From Gemmatimonadota bacterium (lineage in GTDB: Bacteria; Gemmatimonadota; Gemmatimonadetes; Longimicrobiales; Gaopeijiaceae), in contig SHZR01000003.1 of NCBI GenBank assembly GCA_009692205.1, positions 1 through 64,000 of the forward strand: a stretch of DNA of 64,000 nucleotides. Reading direction: 5' to 3'. Position numbers and translations under genes: made by a program. The notes under the pieces were generated by a model. The model saw nothing but the letters and a program-made list of their open reading frames with translations. It was not told where the DNA came from and did not search any database. Shown here one piece after another: positions 52,083 to 62,506 of the stretch. Every line of letters starts with the position of its first letter. Within the stretch, counting starts at the first letter, position 1.

Positions 52083-52353
52083 CTGTCTCAATCTCCACGG
52101 CACGAGAGTCTGCCGGCACGATGACCGATGCAAGAGGGATAGGGCATTCGCCCTTCGCGTGCGCCAGCGGCTCCAGGCGCATCTCCACCGCGTCCCAGTC
52201 GAGGGTGCGACCCCTGCGCCGGGCGATACCGAGCACATCCGCCCGGTCCTGGGGCCGGTCCGCAAACGCCTTCAGCACCACCAGATCCTCCGCGGAACAA
52301 ATCCTCATTGCTACGCAGCGTTCCAGTTGCGCTCGCTCGCTCGGTGATCCCAT
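52083..52353 (-). pseudogene. Nucleotidyltransferase (AbiEii-like), C-terminal remnant
   Basis: From ATG 52353: ICSAEDLVVLKAFADRPQDRADVLGIARRRGRTLDWD and then MRLEPLA. This is the typical C-terminal segment of AbiEii/minimal nucleotidyltransferase proteins (EDLxxxKAFxxRPQDxxDxxxI). The catalytic N-terminal half (GGxAL, DxD) is absent. The piece merges into the FAD oxidoreductase fragment, so two unrelated gene remnants are fused here. Confidence 0.7.
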
Positions 52354-52478
52354 GGGCCGAGAGCTACCGCGATCAGCTTTCCCCCTCCACCACTGCGCTT
52401 GCCCGCCCGTACAGCATGAGCCAACTCACAGAGCAAGCCCATGGCTGGCTGGGCACGGCGCTTCGGGCCGACCGCCAG

Positions 52479-53873
52479 CTATGCCACCTGCACCATCTTC
52501 GTGTTCACGAACTCGAGGATGCCGTGCCGGCCGAGCTCGCGCCCGTAGCCGCTGTCCATGATGCCGCCGAACGGAAGGCGCGGATCCGACCGCACGAGCG
52601 CGTTCACGAAGCAGCAGCCGGCGTTCAGCTCCTCGCGGGCAATGCGCTCGCCCTCCTGGACGTCCGCGGTGAAGACCGCGGCGCCGAGCCCGAACGACGT
52701 GTCGTTGGCGACGCGGATCGCGGCGGCGCGGTCGCGTACCGCAAGGATCGACGCGACCGGGCCGAACAGCTCCTCGCGGTACGCGGGCATGCCCCGGCGC
52801 ACCTCGTCCAGGACGGTCGTCGGGTAGTACCAGCCGGGCCCTTCGGGCACTTCGCCGCCCAACAGGCAGCGCGCGCCTCTCGCCACGCTGCTCGCGACTT
52901 GCACGTGCAGGGCGGCGCGCAGATCCTCGCGGGCTAGCGGTCCGACTTCGGTTGCCTCGTCGAGCGGGTTGCCGACGCGCGTCCGGCGCATGCGCTCCAC
53001 CACGGCTTCGGTGAACGCCTTCCGGAGCGGCTCCACGACGATGAGGCGCTTGGCGGCGATGCAGCTCTGGCCGGAGTTGGAGAGCCGGCTGCGCACGCAC
53101 TGCGCGGCGGCGTGCTCCACGTCCGCATCCTCGAGGATCAGATAGGGATCGCTTCCCCCCAGCTCGAGCACGGTCTTCTTGATGTACGCTCCGGCCTGTT
53201 TCGCCACCGCCTTCCCAGCCCTCACGCTGCCGGTGAGCGTGACGCCCCGGACGCGCCGGTTGCGAATCGCAGCCCCCGCTTGGGCATTCGTCAGGAAGAC
53301 GCTCTGGAAGCACCCCTCGGGGAGTCCGGCCTCGCGGAACAGCTGCTCGAGTCGGAGCGCGCAACCGGGAACGTTCGGCGCGTGCTTGAGCAGGACGGTG
53401 TTTCCGGCCATGAGCGCGGGCGCGGCGAACCGGAACACCTGCCAGTAGGGGTAATTCCACGGCATGATCGCGAAGAGCGGGCCGAGCGGCCGGTATGCGA
53501 CGTAGCTCGAGCGCGCGTCGGTCGCGGTGACCTCGTCGGCCAGCATGGCCTCGGCCTCTTCCGCGTAGAAGTCGCTGGCCCAGGCACACTTCTCCACCTC
53601 CGGTCGACCGGAGGCGACGGGCTTGCCCATCTCCTCGGCGATGAGCCGCGCGTGGTCGGCGGTCCCAGAGCGCAGGATGGCCGCAGCGGAGCGCAACACC
53701 GCGCCGCGCTCGGCGAACGAGGTGCGCCTCCAAGAGCGGAACGCGTGTTCGGAGCGCTCGAGCGCCGCGCCCAACTCCTTGGAGCTCAGCGTGGGGAAGC
53801 TGCGCAGCTCCTCCCCGCTGTGGGGGTCGATTGCGGCGTATCTTGACGGGTTGGTCACAACAGCGATCGGCAC
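52479..53873 (-). CDS. NAD(P)-dependent aldehyde dehydrogenase, succinate-semialdehyde dehydrogenase-like
   Basis: A 464-residue aldehyde dehydrogenase. Active-site elements: MPWNYPYWQVFRF (substrate tunnel Asn), GVTLTGSVRAGKAVA (cofactor loop), VLELGGSDPYLIL (general base Glu), NSGQSCIAAKRLIV (nucleophile Cys) and EELFGPVASILAV. The overall pattern is that of GabD/SSADH-like enzymes. The start is set at GTG 53873 (VPIAVVTNPSRYAAIDP); it overlaps the preceding small gene. Its last 13 residues are repeated at two nearby sites, which points to past paralogues. Confidence 0.9.
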   Translation of the reverse strand: MPIAVVTNPSRYAAIDPHSGEELRSFPTLSSKELGAALERSEHAFRSWRRTSFAERGAVLRSAAAILRSGTADHARLIAEEMGKPVASGRPEVEKCAWASDFYAEEAEAMLADEVTATDARSSYVAYRPLGPLFAIMPWNYPYWQVFRFAAPALMAGNTVLLKHAPNVPGCALRLEQLFREAGLPEGCFQSVFLTNAQAGAAIRNRRVRGVTLTGSVRAGKAVAKQAGAYIKKTVLELGGSDPYLILEDADVEHAAAQCVRSRLSNSGQSCIAAKRLIVVEPLRKAFTEAVVERMRRTRVGNPLDEATEVGPLAREDLRAALHVQVASSVARGARCLLGGEVPEGPGWYYPTTVLDEVRRGMPAYREELFGPVASILAVRDRAAAIRVANDTSFGLGAAVFTADVQEGERIAREELNAGCCFVNALVRSDPRLPFGGIMDSGYGRELGRHGILEFVNTKMVQVA

Positions 53874-54175
53874 GGATCGGACCGTCCCTCTCTGCGGTCC
53901 AGCCTCTCGGCGTCGGTCTCGATCAGCGTGCCCCTCTCGGCGGGTGGCCAACCGAACCAGGCCCTGAGCGCGTGATAGGCGGGCGAGTGGGGCAGCGTGT
54001 ACCGATCGAATACGTCCCGCCACTGGCGGAAGAGGTCGAAGGTCCGCCGCTCGGGCACGATCCCGAAATCCCAAGCTGCGCAGATGCGCTGGACGTAGTC
54101 CGCGCGATCCGCCGGGTCGGTGAGCTCCTCCGGGAGGTCCTCGCGGTCGGGATACACGCTATGGTCGATGTACAG
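53855..54175 (-). CDS. Small hypothetical protein downstream of the AbiEii-type gene, probable CTG start
   Basis: A soluble, acidic protein of about 106 residues with Trp-rich helices (YVQRICAAWDFGIV, FDLFRQWRDVFDRY, YHALRAWFGWPPAERG). I do not recognise it. AGGAGG (54186-54181) precedes CTG 54175 at ideal spacing (YIDHSVYPDRED follows); GTG 54157 is the alternative start without a good ribosome-binding site. It lies 9 bp after the AbiEii-type gene, in the same frame as that gene, and overlaps the dehydrogenase start by 19 bp, so it may be a partner of the nucleotidyltransferase. Confidence 0.5.
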   Translation of the reverse strand: MYIDHSVYPDREDLPEELTDPADRADYVQRICAAWDFGIVPERRTFDLFRQWRDVFDRYTLPHSPAYHALRAWFGWPPAERGTLIETDAERLDRREGRSDPCRSLL

Positions 54176-54184
54176 AGGCGCCTC

Positions 54185-54886
54185 CTATTCGGTGGGACGC
54201 TCGGGGACATCCAACAGGGTTCGACGAATCCACTCCCGAGCGCTGCTTGCCGCGGCTCGTTCCTCTGGCGCCTGGATTGAATCCAAGGGTCTCCGCTGCT
54301 CGATCCCCTCGAGATGGCGCAGGGCCTGCGCCCTAGCCAAGCTGAGGTCGACGCCGGGGTTCTTCCCGGCCCACCACTGCCAGCACTGGGCCACGGACGC
54401 GATGCCGCGCACGATCACCTCGCGAATGTCCATGAAGTCACGGGGCGCGCCCCTCTGCACGAGGGCGTTCATCTTGCTGCCCACATTGTCCGCCAGGCTC
54501 TCCACGAGTACCGGACTCCAACGGCTGTCCATCGGAGGCTCTAGCTCGACCGATCGCAGGGCGACTTGGAAGCTGAAGACCTTACGGTCTCGCTGCGAGA
54601 GCTCGAACGAGACCGTCTCGCCCCATTCCCGCTGCGACAGGCTCAGGTCGAAGCGAGCGGCCACCTCGCCAATCACCTGGCGGAGGCAGGCCATCGTCCG
54701 CTCGGACTTTCCGGTTCGCCACCATGCATCCAGATCATTCGTGGTCCGATAGTCAGCGTACTGACTCAGCGCGAAGTACCCGCCGAGGACCAACTCGCCC
54801 GCTTCTGGGAAGCCCGTGAGCGCGTTCAGGATCTCCGTCGCCAGCGACTCGGTGAGTCTCGTGGGGTCATCACCCTCACGACGCAT
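54185..54886 (-). CDS. AbiEii-like nucleotidyltransferase
   Basis: A 233-residue protein. LVLGGYFALSQYADYRTTNDLDAWW carries the GG and the DxD-like acidic residues of the minimal nucleotidyltransferase fold (AbiEii/DUF1814), and KMNALVQRGAPRDFMDIREVIVRG matches its C-terminal segment (K...R..RDxxDI). Characterised AbiEii proteins are toxins that modify tRNA with nucleotides; the usual AbiEi antitoxin is not found adjacent. GGAGAGGA lies before ATG 54886. A small unknown gene follows within 9 bp. Confidence 0.75.
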   Translation of the reverse strand: MRREGDDPTRLTESLATEILNALTGFPEAGELVLGGYFALSQYADYRTTNDLDAWWRTGKSERTMACLRQVIGEVAARFDLSLSQREWGETVSFELSQRDRKVFSFQVALRSVELEPPMDSRWSPVLVESLADNVGSKMNALVQRGAPRDFMDIREVIVRGIASVAQCWQWWAGKNPGVDLSLARAQALRHLEGIEQRRPLDSIQAPEERAAASSAREWIRRTLLDVPERPTE

Positions 54887-54992
54887 GGAGTCCTCTCCTT
54901 CGGCCGGGGGACGTGAACCGCCAGGGCGAACAAAAGAAAGAAAGATAGAAGGCCAGAACGCCGTGCGGGAACCGCGGAGGAGGCCAAGCGCG

Positions 54993-55736
54993 TCAGTCGT
55001 GCGCGCGAAGGGCGAGCCTCGGGTCCACGCGCCTGAGCACGTCGGTGAGCGTTGCAAGGAGCGATTCAGCCACCCAGGCGGGGAAACGCCCACCCCGGCC
55101 GACGTGGCGTTGATTGATTTCGATCTCGATGCCGAGGTACCGCGATGCGCTCAGGTCACGGCGCATCGCGGTGGGGAGGCCGTCGGTGTTTCCCCGGTAC
55201 GGGTCGTTCCGTCGCACGACGCGAGAGGGCAGCGCGGCAGCCAGCGCGCGCGACCACGATGCGACGAGCTCGCGCTCGCCGGCGCGCGCAGGGTCGTAGA
55301 GGAGCGCCACGTCCGGCTTCCGCACGACGCCGTTCAGCACCGGCGTGAACGAGTGGATGCCCAAGTGGAGCACACGCCCGCGCTCGCGAAGCCCGGCGGC
55401 AATGGCGGACCGCACGGCGTCCCAGTGCGGACGGTGCCAGCGTTCGAGCAGCGCGAGTCGCTCTGCGCGCGGAAGCGGCCGAGTCATGTCGGAGAACACG
55501 CGTGGATTGTGGGGCGAGCGGTTGAGATCGACGAGCAGGCGCGTGACCGTGGAGGGGACGAGCGGCGCGCCGAGCGCCGAGGCGAGCCGCTCGGCGAGAT
55601 CCAGCGTGCCGGGGTCCCACCCCCGATGGGAGTCGAGCAGCGCCTTCCTCCCGCGAAAGAGCGAGCGATGCTCCGCCGGGACGTCGTTGCCGCCGTGCTC
55701 CGAGGTGACGAGCACGGCCCATGCGCCCGCGTCCAT
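54993..55736 (-). CDS. N-formylglutamate amidohydrolase family protein
   Basis: A 247-residue hydrolase. VLVTSEHGGNDVPAEHR and DSHRGWDPGTLDLAERLA give the conserved metal-binding His/Glu/Asp residues; LLVDLNRSPHNP and LHLGIHSFTPV are further family motifs. Characterised relatives release formate or an N-acyl group from glutamate. ATG 55736 shares one base with the GCS2 stop (TGATG), so it is translationally coupled. As the last gene of an amidoligase operon it probably hydrolyses or proofreads an amide product of the ligases. Confidence 0.88.
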   Translation of the reverse strand: MDAGAWAVLVTSEHGGNDVPAEHRSLFRGRKALLDSHRGWDPGTLDLAERLASALGAPLVPSTVTRLLVDLNRSPHNPRVFSDMTRPLPRAERLALLERWHRPHWDAVRSAIAAGLRERGRVLHLGIHSFTPVLNGVVRKPDVALLYDPARAGERELVASWSRALAAALPSRVVRRNDPYRGNTDGLPTAMRRDLSASRYLGIEIEINQRHVGRGGRFPAWVAESLLATLTDVLRRVDPRLALRAHD

Positions 55737-57009
55737 CAGGCGGCGTCGCCCTCGAGCGGCACGTCCTCCGCGATACACCGGCAGAGTAACTCCGCGACGC
55801 GCCGGAGGTCGTCTCGGTCCGGGTCGGGGCCTGCCACCGCGAGCATCCTGCGCGCGAGAGGTCCCTGGTCGAGGATGGTCTGAAGGGCCGCGGTCCACTC
55901 CCGATCGGGGTCGTTGGGGGGATGGGCATCGAGCAGGCGTGCCCACAGCTCCCCGAGCGGCGCCGAGTCCTTGCGGATGCCCAGCACGGAGAGGAGCCCC
56001 CGCTCCTCCACCACCGCGCGCTCGCCGTCGAGGACGGCTCGGTCGAGGACGCGCGCGAGCACGTCGGTGGGCGGGTCCTTCGCGAGGTTGCGTTCGGCGA
56101 GGCGGCCGTCCGTGAGCGCGCGAACCAGGCCCACGATCGCGCTCACGACCGAGAGGTCCGCGGTCGGACACTCCTGCGCGTCGATGACGCGGATCTCGAT
56201 CGCGCCCCGGCCGAACCGCGCAATCGCCCCGCGCGCATTCGCCCACTCCTCGCGCAGGACACCCTCGGGGTCGAGCGGCGCGAGGTCCTCGTAGATGCGT
56301 CCGAGGATCTCGCGCTCGTACTGCGCGCGGCTGAACACGGGCTCGGGCACGACTAGCCCGGCGACGCTCGGCACACGCGCGGAGTTGCGCCGGTAGGCCA
56401 TCAGCCGCCCATCGAGCGCGGGCCCGGCGGCGCCGTCCTGGAACGGCGAGGAAGCGGCGAGCGCGGGAATGAGCGGGAGGACGATGCGAATCGCCGCGTG
56501 CAGGCGGCCAAACTCCTCGTCGTTCGCGAACGGCAGGTTCAGGTGCGTGCTCTGGAGGTTCGCCCACCCGTGTCCGGAGCATCCGAAGATCCGGTCGAAC
56601 GTGCGGTAGATCTCCGTGTTCTCGTGTGGCCAGAGCTTCGTCTCGGTGAGCGGGCCCATCCACGGATGCATCGCGCCCGGCATGAGGCGCGCGCCGAGTC
56701 GCGCGAGCGCCGGGTCCGCGACCCGCAGGCTCTCGTGGAAGCGACGCGCGAGCCCGGCGAGGGAAGGGGCGGGCCGACTCGTCTTGAGCTCGAGCACGTG
56801 CAGCGTGAGCTCGTTGGACCACGTGATGTCGCCCAGCTCGATGTCTGCGGCCGGCTCACCCGCCACCGTCTCGAGTAGCTCGTCGCATACCGGCTTCACG
56901 TCGAGCGTGCCCGCGTCGACGAGCATCAGTTCGATCTCGACCCCGTACGCCTCGAAGAGGCCGAGGCGCCTCGTCGGATCGATGGTCGAGGGCCTCGCGG
57001 CCTCGTTCG

Positions 57010-57013
<4 letters not shown>
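55736..57013 (-). CDS. GCS2-family carboxylate-amine ligase (glutamate-cysteine ligase fold)
   Basis: A 425-residue glutamine-synthetase-fold ligase. Metal- and ATP-binding segments: LFEAYGVEIELMLVD (ExE), SNELTLHVLELKTSRP, LMPGAMHPWMGP, LQSTHLNLPFANDEEFGRLH, AYRRNSARVPS and AIEIRVIDAQECPTAD. It joins an amine to a carboxylate using ATP, like YbdK or plant-type glutamate-cysteine ligase. The ATG overlaps the ATP-grasp stop by 4 nt. With no glutathione synthetase nearby and a RimK-type partner, a novel amide or small peptide is a likely product. Confidence 0.9.
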
Positions 57014-58469
<1,456 letters not shown>

Positions 58470-58473
<4 letters not shown>

Positions 58474-59204
58474 CCGACCTCGACCTTCGGCTCGATCACG
58501 AGCAGGTTCGCGTCGTACGACAGCACGCCGAGCATGATCGCGCCGAGCAGCCGGATCACGCCCACGCGGTAGACCGAGCCACCGGCTCCGGGAATCGGGT
58601 TGTCGTGATACGGATCGGCCACCAGAACCGAATCGGTGGTCGGGTCGTATCCGTGAACGACCACGAAGTGGCCGGTGGGAAATCCGCGGATCGAGTCGTA
58701 CGCGGAGCGCCCGCTCGAGTCGTAGGTCTCGCGGGCGCATCCATAGAGGTACGTGACCGAGAGGCCGGTCATGATCGGTAGCCCCCGGAAGAGCGTGCGC
58801 CGTATGAGGTCGGGCGTGAGCTCCTCGAAGTGGATGGCACCGCCGGCCTCGAGATACTCGAGGTGCGCGACGGTGGCCGACCGAAGGCGTGCGGACGGCT
58901 TCACCTCCGCCTGCGCCCGCAGCCGCTCCTCGAGCCGAAGCTCGGCGCCATCGAACCAGGTGGGGTCGAAGAGCTTGAGGTTGTACGTGTAGATGGCGGC
59001 GCGGTACCCCCGCTCGAGCGCGTGCAGGCCGAGGTAGGGTGCCAGGGTGCCGCCTGTACCGAGGCGCGTGACTTCGGCGACGACGTCGTCGAGCGGGGCC
59101 GGATCCTGAAAGAATCGGTAGACCGCATGCAGGCACGCCGGGCCGCACGTCTCATCCGTGGGCTGCGGCTGGATGGCGAGCGTGAGCTCGGTATGCGAGT
59201 GCAT
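58470..59204 (-). CDS. C39-like (papain-fold) cysteine peptidase
   Basis: A 244-residue protein without a signal peptide. The nucleophile is Cys in QPTDETCGPACLHAVYRFF, the catalytic His is in GHFVVVHGYDP and the third residue is Asp in VLVADPYHDNP: the C39-type triad seen in bacteriocin-leader peptidases, here as a stand-alone domain. It is the first gene of the four-gene amidoligase operon, so it may cleave or transfer a peptide or amide substrate made by the downstream ligases. The promoter must lie in the 234-bp divergent region upstream. Confidence 0.82.
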
Positions 59205-59438
59205 GGATCTCGGGTGTCTCCGGGGCCGAGAAGTCTAGCGAAGTCGCGGGGGATCGCGGAGCCCGGCGGGTCGCGGGGCCGTCCCGCCGCGCCGCCACCG
59301 CTACCCCTCGCCCGCCCGCCTCTCCGCGTGAGGAACTAACCCCCGCGGAAGCCCTGCGTGACGACCCCATTTGTCGCTACTATTTTCTTCCCTAGTGCCA
59401 CACCCTGGAACCGAATTGGACAAGGACAAGCGCAAGCG

Positions 59439-60089
59439 ATGAAGCGTTTCCATACCGTACTCCCGACACTCGCTCTCCTAAGCATACTCGCCGCGTGCGG
59501 CGGGCAGGACGCGCCCATGGACGACATGGACATGGACGAAACCCCCGCAGTCGAAGCACAGCCGACGGCCAGCGGGGGCGAACTGGCCTGCTACCTCGCC
59601 GGCGCGACCCCCGAGGAGGCTCGTGCGCGGGTGAGCCCGCACACCAGCCTGGCCTTCAACATCGGCGCGACGCGGGCGCTCCTCTGCTACGGCGCGCCTT
59701 CGGCGCGGGGTCGGGAGATCATGGGCGGGCTTGTGCCGTACGGCGCGCCGTGGCGGATCGGCGCCGACGAGCCCACCACTCTCCACCTGAGCGGCCGGGC
59801 CAACGTAGGCGGCCACGCTCTCGAGGCCGGTAGCTACTCCCTCTACGCGATTCCGGGTGAGGACGGGTGGCAGTTCTTCATCAACTCGAACTGGCAGCGC
59901 TGGGGCATTGAGATCGATGCCGCGGTACGCTCGACCGAGATCGCAAGCTTCACCGTAGTCCCCCAACCGCTTCCGGAGATGGTCGAGACGCTCACCTACA
60001 CCTGGGAGGAGGCCGCGGGCGGCGACCCCGGTGGCGAGCTCATCCTCCAGTGGGAGCGGACGGTGCTGCTGATCCCGATGGAGAGCTGA
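59439..60089 (+). CDS. DUF2911 domain lipoprotein
   Basis: A 216-residue lipoprotein (LLSILAACGG, Cys 21) with a Met/Asp-rich linker (MDDMDMDETP) and a DUF2911 domain: SPHTSLAFNIGATRALLCYGAPSARGREI, PYGAPWRIGADEPTTLHLS, LEAGSYSLYAIPGEDGWQFFINSNWQRWG. The domain function is unknown; it is common in Bacteroidota and Gemmatimonadota envelopes. ATG 59439 begins the lipoprotein signal. It is a monocistronic gene ending in a strong terminator. Confidence 0.88.
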   Translation: MKRFHTVLPTLALLSILAACGGQDAPMDDMDMDETPAVEAQPTASGGELACYLAGATPEEARARVSPHTSLAFNIGATRALLCYGAPSARGREIMGGLVPYGAPWRIGADEPTTLHLSGRANVGGHALEAGSYSLYAIPGEDGWQFFINSNWQRWGIEIDAAVRSTEIASFTVVPQPLPEMVETLTYTWEEAAGGDPGGELILQWERTVLLIPMES

Positions 60090-60115
60090 CGCTCGGTCCG
60101 CGTCGGCTTACTGCT

Positions 60116-60155
60116 CGAAACGCCGCCCGGGGCCTTGGCCCCGAGCGGCGTTTCG
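60116..60155. terminator. Bidirectional terminator
   Basis: CGAAACGCCGC (60116-60126) pairs with GCGGCGTTTCG (60145-60155), with an inner CGGGGCC/GGCCCCG stem. It lies between the convergent DUF2911 gene (stop 60089) and hydrolase gene (stop 60182). A short T-rich stretch follows on the plus side. Confidence 0.75.
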
Positions 60156-60181
60156 CATTTCTGGCACCGATCGAAATGGCG

Positions 60182-62116
60182 CTACCGCCGGATCGAACTC
60201 CCCTCCGCCTCGTCGATGATCTCGTCGGCATCCGCCGGCAGGAGGAGCCGGTCCCGCACCAGCGCGGTCGCCGCGCTCGCCACTGCGCGCACATAGGCCG
60301 CGTGGTCGGCGTAACGCTCTTCGAGCGACAGCCGCGGATCCCCGCTCGCCATCCTCTCGGCTCGCGTCGCGGCGAACGGAATGAAGGATCCTCCGCCCGC
60401 GCATTGAGCGCCCTCGGCGAATCCTTCGCGCCGGAGGTTCCAGCCGGTATACGTGCCGATGGGGGCGACGAGGTTCGGATGCCGAACGCCGTGGATCATG
60501 TTGCCGTCGGCATCCACCTTGCCGACGAGCACCGCGTATGCCTCTCCCTCCGTCGGCGGAATGCTGTCGTGGTTGAGAACGTGGAGGGAATTCACGCTAC
60601 CCGTATACGTCACGCCCGGGATCGATGGAAAGCCCGTCTCCATGGGACCGACGAGACTGCCGATCGCTACGGCCGGGAACCAACTCAGCGGCGGTGCGCG
60701 ATCGTCCGCAACCCATTCGTACAGGGCTATGGTGATCGCCGTGCGGATTTCCCTGAGCGGAAGGGGGTTGTTCGCGTTCTGGCAGAACCCGGCGCGAGGC
60801 GTCCCCGCGAACACGCCGGCACCACCGCCGTGCTGCACACCCGCGACCAGGTAGACTCTCACGTTGTTGGGCTGAGTGATGTCCTGGCCGCGCGGGTTCG
60901 TGACGACGAGCGAGGAACGACCCTGCCAGAGCTCCGCCTCACCGTCGGTGTGCACGATCTTCGGGCACGTGGCGGAGCGCGTGCACCGCTCGAGTAGGCC
61001 GTCTGCCTTCCCGCTCAAGGGGTCCGTCAGGAAGGCGTACGAGAACGGGAACTGATCGCCCGGATAGAGGTGGTCCTCGTGCTGCTTCTGCCAGCGACCC
61101 GGTTGGCTGAACTGGTAGTTGGTGAACGTCTTGCGCGAGCCCGCGATGTCGGGGTGCATGCCGTCGAAGACGATCCGGCCGCCCACGTCCTCATTGAAGC
61201 CGAGGTACAGCATATCCCGCAACATGCGCCCGCTCTGCGAGACTCCGAGCGAGAGCGCCACGCTCGGGAGTCCCGCGAAGGCGAGCGGGTTCGCGTTACC
61301 CTGCGCGTCCGCGGTCTCGTAGCGCAGGAATGAGATGGCGTCCCGCACGGCCGCGAAGCCGAGCCCCATCACGATCGGGTCCTTCGCCTGGTAGATGAAC
61401 TCGTAGATCGCGCCGCCATCGAATGCTGCAGGGCGCTGGATCTCGATCTCGTTCTCGCTCGCGTATCGCCACCACAGGTCGGTGGGAATGGACCGTGGGC
61501 CCGACTGCTGCGCGCGCACGGTGAGGTGGGCTCTCGACGGATCCAGGGACGCGGCGGGGTAGGTGAGCTGCGCCCGCGAGACGCGCTCCTGGTCGTTGAA
61601 GATGAACTCCTCGTAGGCATTCCCGACGATCGGTGAGCCGTCGGCGTGCCGCGCCACGGGCAGGAACGGCACGATGTTCCTGTCGGTCGGGGCGAGGTCG
61701 CCCTGCCAGCCTACACGCACGAGTGCGAACCCGCGTTCCAGCAGTGTAGGCTCGTCGCCGCTCGCGCCTCCCCGGTTCGCGACCGTGTGGTAGATCGCGC
61801 GGTTCCAGCCCCGCATGTCGATCGGTCGGTAGATCTCGACCGTCGTGCTGTACTCGACCTTGCCTCGCGCATTTCGAGGCGCGTCCGCGAGGTTGACGAT
61901 GTCCTGGTGGTGGGGGTCGGCGGGGTCCACCTCGCCGTATGCGATCCCGCGCAGCCGCTCGTATTGCCCGACGGAGCCGAAGCGCTCCCCGTCGAGCGCC
62001 GGAGACTCCACGACATGGACGTCGAAGCGGGTGATCTGCGCGTCCGCGTCCAAGGCGAGGAGCCCGCAAGCGAAGACGATCCCTACGCCTGCGATCACCC
62101 GTCTGGTTTTGGACAT
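60182..62116 (-). CDS. Alpha/beta hydrolase domain protein (abhydrolase_10), secreted
   Basis: A 644-residue secreted protein with a signal peptide (GIVFACGLLALDADAQ). The N-terminal beta domain (ITRFDVHVVESPALDG, VEYSTTVEIYRPIDM) leads to an alpha/beta hydrolase domain with nucleophile elbow LGVSQSGRMLRDMLYLGFNED and VFDGMHPDIAGSR; a candidate His is in LVAGVQHGGGAG. It is a longer relative of the protein at 40.0-41.5 kb. Substrate unknown. It is divergent from a Phd/VapC module. Confidence 0.83.
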   Translation of the reverse strand: MSKTRRVIAGVGIVFACGLLALDADAQITRFDVHVVESPALDGERFGSVGQYERLRGIAYGEVDPADPHHQDIVNLADAPRNARGKVEYSTTVEIYRPIDMRGWNRAIYHTVANRGGASGDEPTLLERGFALVRVGWQGDLAPTDRNIVPFLPVARHADGSPIVGNAYEEFIFNDQERVSRAQLTYPAASLDPSRAHLTVRAQQSGPRSIPTDLWWRYASENEIEIQRPAAFDGGAIYEFIYQAKDPIVMGLGFAAVRDAISFLRYETADAQGNANPLAFAGLPSVALSLGVSQSGRMLRDMLYLGFNEDVGGRIVFDGMHPDIAGSRKTFTNYQFSQPGRWQKQHEDHLYPGDQFPFSYAFLTDPLSGKADGLLERCTRSATCPKIVHTDGEAELWQGRSSLVVTNPRGQDITQPNNVRVYLVAGVQHGGGAGVFAGTPRAGFCQNANNPLPLREIRTAITIALYEWVADDRAPPLSWFPAVAIGSLVGPMETGFPSIPGVTYTGSVNSLHVLNHDSIPPTEGEAYAVLVGKVDADGNMIHGVRHPNLVAPIGTYTGWNLRREGFAEGAQCAGGGSFIPFAATRAERMASGDPRLSLEERYADHAAYVRAVASAATALVRDRLLLPADADEIIDEAEGSSIRR

Positions 62117-62239
62117 GCCGCCCCCCTGGTCTTACGTCGGAGTCTCGACTCGCTCGGCACGGTACCTACGCCGTGGGCGTCAGGCAACCGCGCGGGGCGC
62201 GACTGCGCAGGAGACGAACGAGTATCGTCGTCGATGAGT

Positions 62240-62263
62240 TGACTAAGTCTATTAGTCTAGTCA
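62240..62263. promoter_or_regulatory. Operator of the Phd/VapC module
   Basis: Overlapping inverted repeats lie 10 bp before the antitoxin ATG: GACTAA/TTAGTC (62241-62246 and 62252-62257) nested with TGACTA/TAGTCA (62240-62245 and 62258-62263). This fits Phd-family autoregulation. Confidence 0.65.
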
Positions 62264-62272
62264 TCCTGTGCC

Positions 62273-62506
62273 ATGCCCAAGACCGTCAACATCCACGAGG
62301 CCAAGACCCATCTCTCGCGACTGATCCGCCGGGTTCAGTCGGGGGAAGAGATCGTCATCGCGCGCGGTGGAAAGCCCGTCGCGCGGCTCGTCGGCGTCGA
62401 GCCCACGACGACGCGCGCGCTTGGCCGGGATCGGGATCGGTTCACGGTCCCGGATGACTTCAACGAGCCCCTGGAGCCGAGCATCCTGGCGGAGTTCGAG
62501 AGGTGA
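62273..62506 (+). CDS. Phd/YefM-family antitoxin
   Basis: A 77-residue antitoxin. TVNIHEAKTHLSRLIRRVQSGEEIVIARGGKPVARLV is the classic Phd N-terminal DNA-binding fold; the acidic C-terminus (FNEPLEPSILAEFE) would bind the toxin. Its stop overlaps the toxin start by 4 nt, and an operator-like repeat lies just upstream. Confidence 0.93.
   Translation: MPKTVNIHEAKTHLSRLIRRVQSGEEIVIARGGKPVARLVGVEPTTTRALGRDRDRFTVPDDFNEPLEPSILAEFER

Noticed and set aside
51119-52520. The repeated dehydrogenase tail as an att site of an integrative element
   Set aside because: No integrase gene is nearby and the copies differ at third codon positions, unlike attL/attR duplications.
54993-56822. A 609-codon minus-strand frame covering the N-formylglutamate hydrolase and more
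   Set aside because: Only its last 247 codons encode the hydrolase. The upstream part is out of frame with the GCS2 ligase gene that clearly occupies that DNA.
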